Source: G963701675 sp963701675 (GTDB taxonomy: Bacteria; Planctomycetota; Planctomycetia; Gemmatales; Gemmataceae). Taken from it: DNA of 64,000 nt. Under the pieces are notes generated by a model. That model was not told the DNA's origin. It did not search any database and worked only from the letters and a program-made list of their open reading frames with translations. How positions within the stretch are numbered: the stretch's first letter is position 1; each line of letters starts with the position of its first letter. A program made the translations under genes and the position numbers. The stretch covers positions 5,394,001 through 5,458,000 of the forward strand of contig OY969623.1 in assembly GCA_963701675.1 (NCBI GenBank), written 5' to 3'. This document shows, one piece after another, positions 1-8,852 of this stretch.

Positions 1-254
1 GACAAATGGGCGTCCTCTGAGAATCTGTGAAAGGCGTGGGCGATTCCCTTCGAGGCCTCAATCAGCATTAATTCTCCTGACACGCTTCCTCGCTTAGCTT
101 ACGAAAATCGGATTTCTTTCCCCGTAGCGAAAGACTTTTCTCCACAAAAACTTGCACGGTGCATAAATGACCTCTGCCTTGCAGAGGGGTGGGGTGTGAA
201 AGCTTTCCTCTTCTTTGAGGGCGTATGATGGCTCTGCTTGCGAGGGGCCATTAG
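1..254. other. Leader region of the relaxase gene, candidate oriT
   Basis: No gene is supported in these 254 bases. The stretch holds a short hairpin, CCTCTGC (171-177), loop CTT, GCAGAGG (181-187), about 70 bases before the relaxase start. In many mobilisable elements the origin of transfer sits next to the relaxase gene and contains a small inverted repeat beside the nick site. Placing oriT here is therefore a reasonable inference, but no known nick consensus was recognised. The hairpin could equally be an attenuator or a regulator site. Confidence 0.3.
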
Positions 255-2951
255 ATGCTCAACATCAACAACATCATCTCGGCCGACGCCGCCCGCACCT
301 ACTACGCCAGTGCCGACTATTACAAGCACGGCCAGGCTCAGGATTTCATCGGCCAATGGGCGGGCAAGACAGCGGAACGGCTTGGCTTGACCGGCCCGGC
401 GGATATTCGGGCCTTCGATAATTTGCTTCGCAACCGCGATCCGGCAACCGGCCGGTCATTGACCGGCTCATCCAAAAAGGATCGGCGGGCCGGTGTGGAT
501 TTCACGTTCAGCGTGCCCAAGTCAATCTCCGCTCTTTACGCGGCAACCGAAGACCCAAGGCTGGTTGCCGTGATGCGCGAAGCGGTGCGCGAGACAATGG
601 CAAGCATCGAGCGGCACGTCATGGCACGGGTACGCAGCGGCAAGGTCAACCATGACCGGGTGACTGGCAACATGGTGTGGGCCGAGTTCGTGCATTTCAC
701 GACGCGGCCGGTAAACGGCATACCCGATCCCCAGCTTCATATCCACGCGGTGGCGCCCTCGCTTACCTGGGATGAGCACGAATGCAAATGGAAAAGCCTG
801 CAACTGGAAGAATTCGGCAAGGGCGGCTCGAGGAGCCAGCGGCCGCTCTTTGAAGCGGAGTTCTATTCTCGCCTTGCCGTGAATTTGCGCCATGCCGGCT
901 ACGGCATTCGCCGTACACGGCATGCCTTTGAGATCGCGGGCGTGCCGCCGGCGGCATTGGATCAATTCTCCAGGCGATCCAAGATCATCAAGGACCTGGC
1001 GGCGGAACTAGGTGTCAGCACCGGCAAGGGCCGCGAGCAATTAGCTAAGACATCTCGCGAGAAAAAGACCAATCATCTGAGCTGGGAAGAGCTTCGAAAC
1101 AGTTGGCTTAGCCGGTTGAATGATTCGGATCGAAGGCAATTAGAAGAAACCTATCTGAGCAGTTTTGAGAATAGAGAGATTCCGGGTTTCGATGCGGCTT
1201 CCGCCGTGGATCATGCTCTGAAGCACTGGCTGGTACAGCAAAGCGTGGCTCAAGAGCGAGACTTGCTCATCACGGCTATGAAACGCGGGTTGGGTACGGC
1301 AACGCCGGAGGGCATTCGGAAGGAGTTGGCGGAACGCGACCTGGTGCGGGCGACGGTGGATGGCCGGAAGCTCATAAGCACGCGGGAAGTCTTGGGTGAA
1401 GAATGGGCCGTGCTGCAATACGCTCAAAGCGCAAGAGGCAGGCACCAGCCCCTGCACCGTGGCGGCAAGATCATGGATGGCGAGCTTTCTGCCGAACAGC
1501 GGGAAGCTGTGCGGCATGTGTGGGAGAGTCGGGATGGGATTACCATCATTCGCGGCAAGGCGGGGACGGGTAAGACACGGATGATGCAAGAAGCCGTCCG
1601 CGGTTTGAAAGAAGCCGGGAGCGACGTGGTGGTGTTGGCTCCCAGTGCTGAGGCGTCGCGTGGCGTGCTGGTCAAGGAAGCCGGTTTCAAAGATGCCACG
1701 ACGGTGGCGGAATTCTTGCAAAATCAAACACTTCAGCGGCGCGCGGCCAGCAATGTCATCTGGATCGACGAAGCGGGAATGCTGGGTTTTGAGGACATGG
1801 CCCGAGTCATTGCGATGGCCAAGCAATCCAACGCCCGGCTGGTTCTTTCGGGCGATCGCAGGCAGCATCGATCGGTGGCCAGAGGCGAGCCGCTGGCCGT
1901 ATTGGAGGACTTGGGCGGACTTCCCGTGGCGGAGTTGCGTGAGATCCGAAGACAAGAATGCAGCGACTATAAGGCAGCCGTCGAGCTGCTAGCCGACGGA
2001 CAGACCCGCAAAGGCTTTGAGGCTTTGGATGCGATGGGTGCGATCAAACAAATGCGGGAAGAAGACAAATACGAGCCGTTGATTGCCGATTACCTGAAGG
2101 CACTGAACGACAAGAAATCGGTACTGGTGCTGAGTCCGACGCACAAGGAAGGCGAGGCCATCACTGAAAAGCTGCGGAAGAAACTCAAGCAAACCGGCCG
2201 CCTGTACGACGATGACAGATCGTACTTGCGGCTGGTACCGCTCCATCTCACCGAAGCGGAGCGCTCCGATCCGGACCAATACGAGCCGGGCATGGTGGTG
2301 CAATTCTTCCGGCACAGTGGCTCGTATTGGGCCGGTAGGCGTGTGGAGGTCACGGCACAAAATGCCGCCGATCTGGCTCGTCGGGCGAGCGCTACGCAAG
2401 CTTTCGCCGTGGCAACGGTTTCTCTCGCCCGTGGAGAGACGATCCGAATTACAAACAACGCCAGGACGAAGGACGGCAAGCACCGCATCACCAATGGAAG
2501 CGTCTACCGGATCAAGTCATTCACGCGCCGTGGCGATGTCGTCTTGGACAATGGCTGGACGCTCGACAAGAACTTCGGCCACTGGGCCCCAGGCTACGTG
2601 CTTACCAGTTTCGGCGGCCAGGGAAAAACGGTGCAGCGAGTTCTCTTGGCCTTGTCGGCGGAAAGCTATCCCGCGGCGGGTAGCCGTCAGCTCTATGTCG
2701 ATGCCAGCCGCGGTAAGGAGTCGATCACAATTTACACGGACGATAAGGAAGCACTCAAACGTATTGTGCAGCGGCAGGATCCGCGTCTTCATGCTCATGA
2801 TCTGCTTAAGCCGGAAGCCAAGAGACGTTGGGCTTTCTCGGCTCGGAAGTTCCTAGAGCACGCCCGGCGTGCCGAATTCATGCAGCACGAAGCCCAAGAA
2901 ATCGAACGTGCGGTCGAGCTTGAACACCAGCGCGGCGGACTTGGCTATTGA
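255..2951 (+). CDS. MobF-family conjugative relaxase-helicase (TrwC/TraI-like)
   Basis: This 898-residue protein would nick DNA at oriT and unwind the transferred strand. The N-terminal relaxase domain (about residues 1-300) has paired tyrosines near residues 16-17 and 22-23, the FTFSVPKSIS signature near 83-92, and the metal-binding histidines H148, H162 and H164 in HFTTRPV and PQLHIHAV. A RecD/TraI-type helicase follows, with Walker A GKAGTGKT (434-441), Walker B VIWIDEAG (501-508) and a C-terminal helicase block near DASRGKESITIYTDD. The ATG is preceded by GAGGGG. It is shorter than F TraI but close to TrwC in length. The next gene starts at its stop codon, so the two are probably co-transcribed. 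Confidence 0.93.
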   Translation: MLNINNIISADAARTYYASADYYKHGQAQDFIGQWAGKTAERLGLTGPADIRAFDNLLRNRDPATGRSLTGSSKKDRRAGVDFTFSVPKSISALYAATEDPRLVAVMREAVRETMASIERHVMARVRSGKVNHDRVTGNMVWAEFVHFTTRPVNGIPDPQLHIHAVAPSLTWDEHECKWKSLQLEEFGKGGSRSQRPLFEAEFYSRLAVNLRHAGYGIRRTRHAFEIAGVPPAALDQFSRRSKIIKDLAAELGVSTGKGREQLAKTSREKKTNHLSWEELRNSWLSRLNDSDRRQLEETYLSSFENREIPGFDAASAVDHALKHWLVQQSVAQERDLLITAMKRGLGTATPEGIRKELAERDLVRATVDGRKLISTREVLGEEWAVLQYAQSARGRHQPLHRGGKIMDGELSAEQREAVRHVWESRDGITIIRGKAGTGKTRMMQEAVRGLKEAGSDVVVLAPSAEASRGVLVKEAGFKDATTVAEFLQNQTLQRRAASNVIWIDEAGMLGFEDMARVIAMAKQSNARLVLSGDRRQHRSVARGEPLAVLEDLGGLPVAELREIRRQECSDYKAAVELLADGQTRKGFEALDAMGAIKQMREEDKYEPLIADYLKALNDKKSVLVLSPTHKEGEAITEKLRKKLKQTGRLYDDDRSYLRLVPLHLTEAERSDPDQYEPGMVVQFFRHSGSYWAGRRVEVTAQNAADLARRASATQAFAVATVSLARGETIRITNNARTKDGKHRITNGSVYRIKSFTRRGDVVLDNGWTLDKNFGHWAPGYVLTSFGGQGKTVQRVLLALSAESYPAAGSRQLYVDASRGKESITIYTDDKEALKRIVQRQDPRLHAHDLLKPEAKRRWAFSARKFLEHARRAEFMQHEAQEIERAVELEHQRGGLGY

Positions 2952-2965
2952 TGGGAGAATGGGAA

Positions 2966-3424
2966 ATGAACGCAAAAGAGATCCTCGCACGTGTGGACCG
3001 AGAGGACGGTCTGCCCCAGGCCGGCGATCATTTGGATGGCGATTTTGTCGAAGCTGGCTGTTTTGCTTTTGCCCGGAACCCGAAGACGCGCGTGGCCGCC
3101 CTGACCTTGAAGAGCGTCACCGGCAGTGAATGCTCGCTGGAGTGGACCTGGGCGCCGGACGTCATCTACGTTCCGGGTGACGCGACGCCGCTGATGCTTG
3201 TGCTTCCTTCGCGTGGCTTCAAATTGGAAATCATCGGCTCCAATTTAGGAACGCTTGCCAAGTGCCTTCAGCAACGCCGCGTGGTATGGATCAAGGCCCA
3301 GGACCCAATGCATGCGGCCATGAAAAATGGAGATATGACCGCCGTGGTGGAAGGATTTCGCATCGCACCGGTGAGTGAAGGCGAGAATTTGCGGCTTTTG
3401 CAAGCCGCTTTGGATTCGGACTGA
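2966..3424 (+). CDS. Hypothetical protein downstream of relaxase
   Basis: This protein of about 152 residues matches no family I recognise. It has no signal peptide or membrane segment and looks like a soluble, mostly beta domain, with a DATPLMLVLPSRGF stretch in the middle. The gene immediately follows the relaxase: an upstream in-frame ATG at 2951 overlaps the relaxase stop. The ATG at 2966 has GGAG eight bases upstream and is the better start. The tight spacing suggests co-translation with the relaxase and a role in the same element, for example as a transfer accessory protein. That role is inference from position only. Confidence 0.6.
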   Translation: MNAKEILARVDREDGLPQAGDHLDGDFVEAGCFAFARNPKTRVAALTLKSVTGSECSLEWTWAPDVIYVPGDATPLMLVLPSRGFKLEIIGSNLGTLAKCLQQRRVVWIKAQDPMHAAMKNGDMTAVVEGFRIAPVSEGENLRLLQAALDSD

Positions 3425-3585
3425 GGCCAAGCGGTTATAAGAAGCCAAGCTAGACCAGCAACACCAACGCTGAATTGAAGCAATTTCCTGTGAAGGTGTG
3501 CGCTGCCGATATGAATTGACAGCGCCCGTCGGCGATAGCTGGCGAATTCCCGTGGCACGATTGCCGGATTGGCGCCCCGCTTGTT

Positions 3586-4053
3586 TTACACGGCTCGCTT
3601 GGCTTTCCTCGTTCTCGGCTTCTTCGGGAACTTCTCATCGGCGGTGAGCCTGAGCGTATCCCAGGTAATGCCGTGTTCGCCGTCCTGGTAGCGGTCAATC
3701 CATTGCAAGACTTCCCAAGCCTCAGCTTCGCTCAAATCGGGACGAACCCGCTGTACATCCAGGACGGACCAGATGGCGGCAATCTGCTTGTGGGCTAGGA
3801 GAGTGAATCGGGTGACGTGATATTGATCGATCCAACATCCTGGCATGTTTAAGGCTTTAACGATCATCTCTGCTTTGGCTTCAGCCTGGGCTGCCTCGTC
3901 GGTGTCCGGCTCATCCCAAAAGTAGATGCCCATAAGAATCTCGCAGTCGCGGCTATCTTCGATGAACAGAATGTCGTTCACGCCGTCTCGATCGCGGTAG
4001 TAACGATAGGGGCCGGGCGCGACCGGCTTTTTGGTGCTTTGGTTAGTGGACAT
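3586..4053 (-). CDS. Hypothetical protein in mobile element
   Basis: This 155-residue soluble protein is of unknown function. It has an acidic middle (DEPDTDEAAQAEAKAEMIVKA) and a very basic tail (KKPRTRKAKRAV) that could contact nucleic acid. The start is well supported: AAGGAG lies just upstream of the ATG. It is transcribed against the relaxase operon and in the same direction as the small gene at 4137-4388, with which it may form a unit. No homologue family is recognised. The basic tail is seen in the sequence; a DNA-related role is only a guess. Confidence 0.6.
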   Translation of the reverse strand: MSTNQSTKKPVAPGPYRYYRDRDGVNDILFIEDSRDCEILMGIYFWDEPDTDEAAQAEAKAEMIVKALNMPGCWIDQYHVTRFTLLAHKQIAAIWSVLDVQRVRPDLSEAEAWEVLQWIDRYQDGEHGITWDTLRLTADEKFPKKPRTRKAKRAV

Positions 4054-4136
4054 AACAATCTCCTTAGAAGTGAATGGTTGAAGTGAAGCCGCCGGGCCGG
4101 GAGTGGACCCGCCGGTATTCCGAATCAGGCGTCTAC

Positions 4137-4388
4137 CTACTCGGACTCCTTGCGGGCCTTGACGTCGGCTTGCTGCCGTTGCATGATCCAGGTGTGGGCC
4201 ATGTCTAAGAGCTTGGCCATGATCAGCAGATCGTCATAGCCGAGGCTGTCGGTGACCTTCCACACATCGTCGTCCTGCTTGTAGCTGCGAGTCGGAACGA
4301 CCGTGTACCAGTTGCCTTTCTCGCCGCTGTTGCGCCAGATCGTTACTTGCAGGACGCCGCTGCGGAATTTGTGTGCTGGTTGTGACAT
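4137..4388 (-). CDS. Small conserved-type hypothetical protein
   Basis: This 83-residue protein has a compact layout: FRSGVLQVTIWRN, then TRSYKQDDDVWKVTDSLGYDDLL, then a helix MAKLLDMAHTWIMQRQ. It resembles the short single-domain proteins often found in bacterial mobile elements, whose pattern is a beta strand with VTIW, an SYK-type strand and a C-terminal helix. Their function is not known to me; a single-stranded-DNA-binding or RNA-binding role is possible. The GAAGGAGAA upstream of the ATG is a good ribosome binding site. Its leader contains the nested inverted repeat at 4448-4549. Confidence 0.6.
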   Translation of the reverse strand: MSQPAHKFRSGVLQVTIWRNSGEKGNWYTVVPTRSYKQDDDVWKVTDSLGYDDLLIMAKLLDMAHTWIMQRQQADVKARKESE

Positions 4389-4905
4389 GATAATTCTCCT
4401 TCGTTTGAGTTTCCGGCCCCCCCACGGGGCCTTACGGCACGATCAAAGAACCCGCTTCAGGCCGGGAGCTCTGGCGACGGTCAAGCGAAAGGCCGAAGGC
4501 TTCCTTAGGAAAGCGGCCTTGGCAGCTTGACCGACCCGGCGGCGGGTTCATAAGTGCCGGTCACGAAAGGCCCGAGGGTTGGGGCGGGATTAATGATGGA
4601 GAACGAAATTGCAGACAGCGCCATCCGAAGGAATCACCTCCATGACAGTGAGACGCCGCGGGATGGCGGGTCATCGGATAAAAACGTGGGTCGGGATGAA
4701 TAAGCTGCGGTTGAACCAGTCAAGATCAAGATGCGTTCTGCGCAGTTGACAAAGGCGAATTGCGCTAGACTTCTCTTTTTCGATATTGCCACTATGCGAC
4801 TTTGAAATATGATCGGGCACAGAGCTACTGCAGTGTTCCAGGCGGGTCACCAACCTCGCGTTTAGCCCTAAATTGACGCTGCGGTTTGGAAAGCGTGAAC
4901 AAAAC
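4389..4905. other. 517-bp intergenic region between divergent genes
   Basis: No gene is supported here. The stretch separates the minus-strand small gene at 4137-4388 from the plus-strand kinase at 4906. Its left part holds the nested inverted repeat described separately (4448-4549). The right part (about 4550-4900) shows no obvious hairpin, repeat or gene and probably contains the kinase promoter. Confidence 0.6.
4448..4549. repeat. Nested multi-arm inverted repeat, candidate structured RNA or transfer/replication site
   Basis: Blocks pair in strict nested order: GAACCCGC (4448-4455) with GCGGGTTC (4542-4549); GCCGGG (4461-4466) with CCCGGC (4535-4540); CGGTCAAGC (4478-4486) with GCTTGACCG (4525-4533); AAGGCCG (4489-4495) with CGGCCTT (4514-4520). 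A CTTCC/GGAAAG tip is closed by TTA. Together they form a rod of about 100 bases with short internal loops. It lies 60-160 bases upstream of the small minus-strand gene. It may be a 5' leader RNA of that gene, an independent ncRNA, or a DNA structure used by the element. Confidence 0.65.
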
Positions 4906-6816
4906 ATGAATGGTGCGCAAGGGCTATCGACGAATATCCCTTTCCCTTCTCGTTATCCGAGAGACAGAATTGAGCCCGTTGGGAAGGGTGGCCTAAGCGT
5001 AGGCGTCTTTCGCGCTTGGAACGAGGAGAAACAGAATTATGTAGCTGTCAAAGTCATTCTGCCTGCCTACGAATCGGCACACGAGAGAGCGTATAGGGAG
5101 AGCGCCGCTCAATCCGAACTCGATCATCCTGGCATCGTGAGAATCCACAGCTGGGAAGAATGCCAAGGCTTCATCTTTATTGAAATGGAGTATGTGGCCG
5201 ATGGCCGCTCGCTGGACGACGAACTACGAGCGTGTCGTCAGCACAACTCCGTCATCCTGTGGCGCGAGGCGGTTCGCTGGTGCCAAGAAATCGCAGAGGC
5301 GCTGCACCACGCACATGAAAAGGGAGTAATCCATCGCGATCTCAAGCCGCAGAATATCCTGATAACGCCGGATAGGAAAACCAAGATAGCGGATTTTGGT
5401 CTTGCCAAGCAAACTAGCCTACAAAGTCAAGGCCTTACTGGTCCGGGCCAACAGCTAGGCACGCCGCATTACATGTCACCCGAACAAGCGCAGGGTGAAA
5501 GTAGACATGCCATGCCAGCAATGGATATTTATTCGCTGGGTGCCATTCTCTATGAGCTTCTTACAAACAATGTTCCATTTCACGGTGCAACGAGAGAAGA
5601 CACGTTCCGTATGATTGCCGACGAGAAGCTACGACCGCGAAAGCCGCGCCTCTTAAGGCAAAGAGAACTACCGCGCTCGGTTTCAGACATAGCTATGACC
5701 TGTTTGCACAAGCGTCCGCAAGACCGATATACGCGCGCTAAGGACCTTGCAAAGGACCTTTCTCGTGCATTGGAAGGCGACAAGCCGTTAGACGCCAGAC
5801 CCGAGCCATTGCGACGGCAGTTGGCTGATGAACTGCGTCGAAATTTTGGTGACGTCCGTTGGCTGTTCGGCGTAGCCATTGTAGTTGCACCAGTAATCGT
5901 AGTTTTTCACTTCATCCGCGCGGTGTGGCCAGTCTTTGGAGCAAGAGCGAAACTTGCCGAGGACTTTCACATATCCGCTTTGTGGCCTGCATTGTTCGGG
6001 GTTGATTTCTCACTCAACCTGATTTTTTTTGTTGTGCTAGGATTGTACGCGTTCATCTCGTTCGCTGGATTGCTGACAGCATCCCGTGCGAAACCGGACA
6101 CGTTGTTGGCGGCTGTACGGGCGGGTGGCTTGGTCGGAGGCATTAGCGGGTTTCTTCTTGCACTGCTTTCGACGTGGTTGTTTGGCGCGCACGCCGGTCT
6201 CAGACCCGTCCAGGAAGATCTTCGGTTATTGGGCGATGCCGTTTGGGGTAAGTCGCGAACAGAAGCACGTGAAGAACTTGAACAACGATTTCGTAGTATA
6301 CCGGAGGAGGAGCGATCGCGCGCCTACAAGAGGTTGCTAACGAACAAGATAGCCTTTTACGCCTGGCCAGGCGCGGCATCCGGTTTGATTTGGGCAATCC
6401 TTGTTGGGTGCGTGATGCTCGTCGTTGGAACGTTTTGGGGAATGCGCCTATTGGGCCAAGACGGCGACTTGTCATCCGTCTTCTGGATATACATGGCGGC
6501 AGTGTTTCCGCTCACGCTTGTCATCGCAAGACTTGCAGACACGTTTTTCTTCGCTCCGCACTTCACTGGATGGTGGACACCGAAACACACCGCCTACATT
6601 GAGAAATCGTTATTGGCTTGTGCCTGGCTTTCGCTCGTTGCATCCATCGCCTTAGTTCCAAGGTTCTCGCGGTGGGATTGGACGAAGCAGCTAGGGCTGT
6701 TTGTAGTGTTAGCAGTCTTATGGCTGCCAGCGTATTTCGCGATCTTTAGATATTCACGGACGGAGATCTATACTCCATCGGCGATGCGGCTTATGTGGGA
6801 GGACGAGAACTCTTGA
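4906..6816 (+). CDS. Membrane Ser/Thr protein kinase with polytopic C-terminal domain
   Basis: This protein of about 636 residues has an N-terminal eukaryotic-type kinase domain. The glycine loop lies near 25-37, and the catalytic lysine is K49 in VAVKV. The catalytic loop is HRDLKPQN (143-150), DFG is at 163-165, and GTPHYMSPEQ follows. All key residues are present, so it should be active. The C-terminal half holds about seven hydrophobic segments, for example WLFGVAIVVAPVIVVF and LGLFVVLAVLWLPAYF, so it is anchored by a multi-pass domain of unknown role rather than by a single segment. ATG 4906 is chosen over an upstream in-frame TTG. It appears to be cargo of the element. Confidence 0.88.
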   Translation: MNGAQGLSTNIPFPSRYPRDRIEPVGKGGLSVGVFRAWNEEKQNYVAVKVILPAYESAHERAYRESAAQSELDHPGIVRIHSWEECQGFIFIEMEYVADGRSLDDELRACRQHNSVILWREAVRWCQEIAEALHHAHEKGVIHRDLKPQNILITPDRKTKIADFGLAKQTSLQSQGLTGPGQQLGTPHYMSPEQAQGESRHAMPAMDIYSLGAILYELLTNNVPFHGATREDTFRMIADEKLRPRKPRLLRQRELPRSVSDIAMTCLHKRPQDRYTRAKDLAKDLSRALEGDKPLDARPEPLRRQLADELRRNFGDVRWLFGVAIVVAPVIVVFHFIRAVWPVFGARAKLAEDFHISALWPALFGVDFSLNLIFFVVLGLYAFISFAGLLTASRAKPDTLLAAVRAGGLVGGISGFLLALLSTWLFGAHAGLRPVQEDLRLLGDAVWGKSRTEAREELEQRFRSIPEEERSRAYKRLLTNKIAFYAWPGAASGLIWAILVGCVMLVVGTFWGMRLLGQDGDLSSVFWIYMAAVFPLTLVIARLADTFFFAPHFTGWWTPKHTAYIEKSLLACAWLSLVASIALVPRFSRWDWTKQLGLFVVLAVLWLPAYFAIFRYSRTEIYTPSAMRLMWEDENS

Positions 6817-6898
6817 GGGCGTGCTGAAATTAGTTGTTGTGCCGGCTTGCTATGTATGTTATTGGGCCTAAGCGGCACTCCACAACCCAAGTTCATGG

Positions 6899-7186
6899 AT
6901 GACTTTTCCGGTTATTAGAGCCTTGGAAAACTACAGCGACCTAATCCGCTTCATTGACCGGAAGGTTCATGAGGGCATCATCGCCGTCAATGATGCAGCG
7001 GAAATCAAACAGGTTGATGCGCAGGTGTATCGTCAGTTCGAACTATACGTGACCGATCAAAGCGTTGAATGTCTTGAAATCGTGGCACTTATTCGTGCGG
7101 CGGGGCGCATGCAAGACTTGCTCCTGGAGAAGTATCCGAGTCTGGCGACAGATGTGGTCGGGCTAAATAAATCGCGATTTCGCTGA
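6899..7186 (+). CDS. Small hypothetical protein
   Basis: This 95-residue protein is mostly alpha-helical (ENYSDLIRFIDRKVHEG, then ECLEIVALIRAAGRMQDLLLEKY). It has no membrane segment or recognised motif. It sits alone between the kinase and the IS630 remnant, and the transposase relic begins about 8 bases after its stop. Its 3' end could therefore have been altered by the insertion. No clear ribosome binding site is seen. It may be a genuine small gene or a remnant. Confidence 0.4.
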   Translation: MTFPVIRALENYSDLIRFIDRKVHEGIIAVNDAAEIKQVDAQVYRQFELYVTDQSVECLEIVALIRAAGRMQDLLLEKYPSLATDVVGLNKSRFR

Positions 7187-8060
7187 TGGGGGCGTGACCC
7201 GTGTCCTCCGAGCGGAATCTCAAACCGTGACCATCGCCTCTTGGTTGATCGTCGTGGTGCGGTGGTTGATGCAATTCACTCCTCAGCCCTTCGGTTTCTT
7301 TCGCTCGCGGTGGTCATGCGCGTTGCTGGCTTGGCTGCTGCGGGAACAAGAGGGCATCCGGCGCAGTGCCGAGACCATTCGCCGCGGCTTGGTGCAATTG
7401 GGATTTGTCTGGCGGCGTCTCCGTCCCATCGTCGGTCCGGAAGATCCAGAGCACGATCGGAAACTACGGCGGATTCAGCGGCTGGTAGCCCGGTTGCCTG
7501 ATGACGAGACGGTCGTTTTTCAGGACGAGGTCGATGTGCATTTGAATCCCAAGATTGGTTCGTGCTGGATGCCTTGCGGCGCGCAGGCCGAGTGCGAACC
7601 CCCGGCACCAATGATAAGCGGCATTTAGCGGGTTCGTTGCATTGGCGAACGGGCACGCTCTTGCTCTCGGAACCGCACGGCCGGCGTAACTCCCAACTTT
7701 TCCTGGCTCACTTGGATGACCTGCGCTGCCGGCTTCGCAACTATCGGAAGATTCACGTGGTCTGTGATAACGCCCGGTTTCATGACTGCCGGGCGGTATA
7801 GGAGTATTTGAAGTGTTGGGGCCACCGGATCGAACTACACTACTTGCCCAAGTATGCTCCCGAAACCAATCCGATCGAACGCATCTGGTGGCATCTGCAC
7901 GAAACTGTCACCCGCAATCACCGCTGCCACAACATCGCAGAACTCTTGGACCGTGTATACGCCTGGGCCGATGCGCAAACGAGCTTTTTCCTGCAGACGA
8001 TGAGCTTCCGACGAATCTACAAATTCGCCGCTTAGCGTTACGCTCACGGCGAGGATTTAT
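7187..8060 (+). mobile_element. IS630-family insertion sequence remnant
   Basis: This relic surrounds the broken transposase. Its 5' part is truncated, since the first third of the expected transposase is absent and the neighbouring gene stops just before it. Its 3' limit is unclear and is placed near the convergent hydrolase stop. No terminal inverted repeats or TA target duplication could be recognised. Confidence 0.6.
7194..8035 (+). pseudogene. Degenerate IS630-family DDE transposase
   Basis: The reading frames together resemble the C-terminal two-thirds of an IS630-type transposase. The catalytic acidic residues are recognisable: FQDEVDVHLNPKIG (first Asp), VVCDNARFHD (second Asp) and YAPETNPIERIWW (Glu). 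The coding sequence is disrupted three ways. The N-terminal HTH region is missing. A frame change occurs near the CCCCC run at about 7600. An in-frame TAG at 7799-7801 stands where RAV-Q-EYL is expected, so CAG to TAG is likely. It cannot produce active transposase. The coding remnant is about 840 bases, and no terminal inverted repeats were identified. Confidence 0.85.
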
Positions 8061-8852
8061 TTAGTTTGACAAGCGAACGAGTTCGTCCCTTATTATTTCA
8101 CGAATTTTTGCGGGGCAATGCAGATGCGGGGCATGACCCGCCTCCGGCATTATTTCGACGCGCACATTGGGGATGCGAGCCATGAACAGCCCAGCTTGCT
8201 CAACGTTGACTACTGCATCCTTGTGGCCATGAATTACAAGGGTTCTCGGCATTCTAGTCAAGTCAAGTTCGTCGCAGCCGAAACGCAACTCATGCAGCCA
8301 ATGCAACCATTCCTTGTCGTGATCTGAATCCTGCTTCAGTGCCGCGCGAACTACCTTGGCGCACGTATCGCCGTCAGCTATGGCCGCTTCCAATCTCTCA
8401 CGGGCGGTTTTCGGGGAATTGCGATAAAGATCGGCGAAAGCAAACGGTTCGCCACCGGCCAGCCTATCGAGGCCTCTCCCCGGTACAAATCTAAACGATG
8501 AACCAATCAAGACAAGAAGCTTGGGATTAAGTCGTTTTTTCGCAATGGCATGTACCGCAATTCGGCCCCCTAAGCTCCAGCACACTACGACCTGCGGTTG
8601 TTCTGGCAGCTTGTCAAGATTGTTCAGTGCGGTGTCGCGATCCGGTGCGGTGTAATAAGGGAAGTGATTGATTCGACACCCAGCAGGAACAATAGAGTCG
8701 AGGACATCCGGCATTTGCCCCCAACCGGTAAGGGTGAGGGCTAGAACCGAATCTGTTCGTGCTAGTTGGCTACTGCCGCCAACAGCGAAAGACGCGCAAA
8801 TTGGCAATGAGCAAGCTATTGCGAATAGTACGAGGCGGAAGTTCATCGTCAT
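8061..8852 (-). CDS. BioH-like alpha/beta hydrolase with signal peptide
   Basis: This 263-residue protein has an N-terminal hydrophobic leader (FRLVLFAIACSLPICASFA) and then an alpha/beta hydrolase fold. The nucleophile elbow is CWSLGG (S93). The probable acid is D212 in HGHKDAVV, and the base is H240 in EAGHAPHLHCP. The GWG near the oxyanion region and the AGHAPHLHCP pattern resemble pimeloyl-ACP methyl ester esterase BioH. A periplasmic leader is unusual for BioH, so the substrate is uncertain. It stands alone in the mobile element with no biotin genes nearby and is probably cargo. The start could also be the second Met, two codons downstream. Confidence 0.75.
   Translation of the reverse strand: MTMNFRLVLFAIACSLPICASFAVGGSSQLARTDSVLALTLTGWGQMPDVLDSIVPAGCRINHFPYYTAPDRDTALNNLDKLPEQPQVVVCWSLGGRIAVHAIAKKRLNPKLLVLIGSSFRFVPGRGLDRLAGGEPFAFADLYRNSPKTARERLEAAIADGDTCAKVVRAALKQDSDHDKEWLHWLHELRFGCDELDLTRMPRTLVIHGHKDAVVNVEQAGLFMARIPNVRVEIMPEAGHAPHLHCPAKIREIIRDELVRLSN

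Noticed and set aside
2089..2494. Minus-strand frames inside the relaxase gene
   Set aside because: They mirror the codon pattern of the real gene and have no domains.
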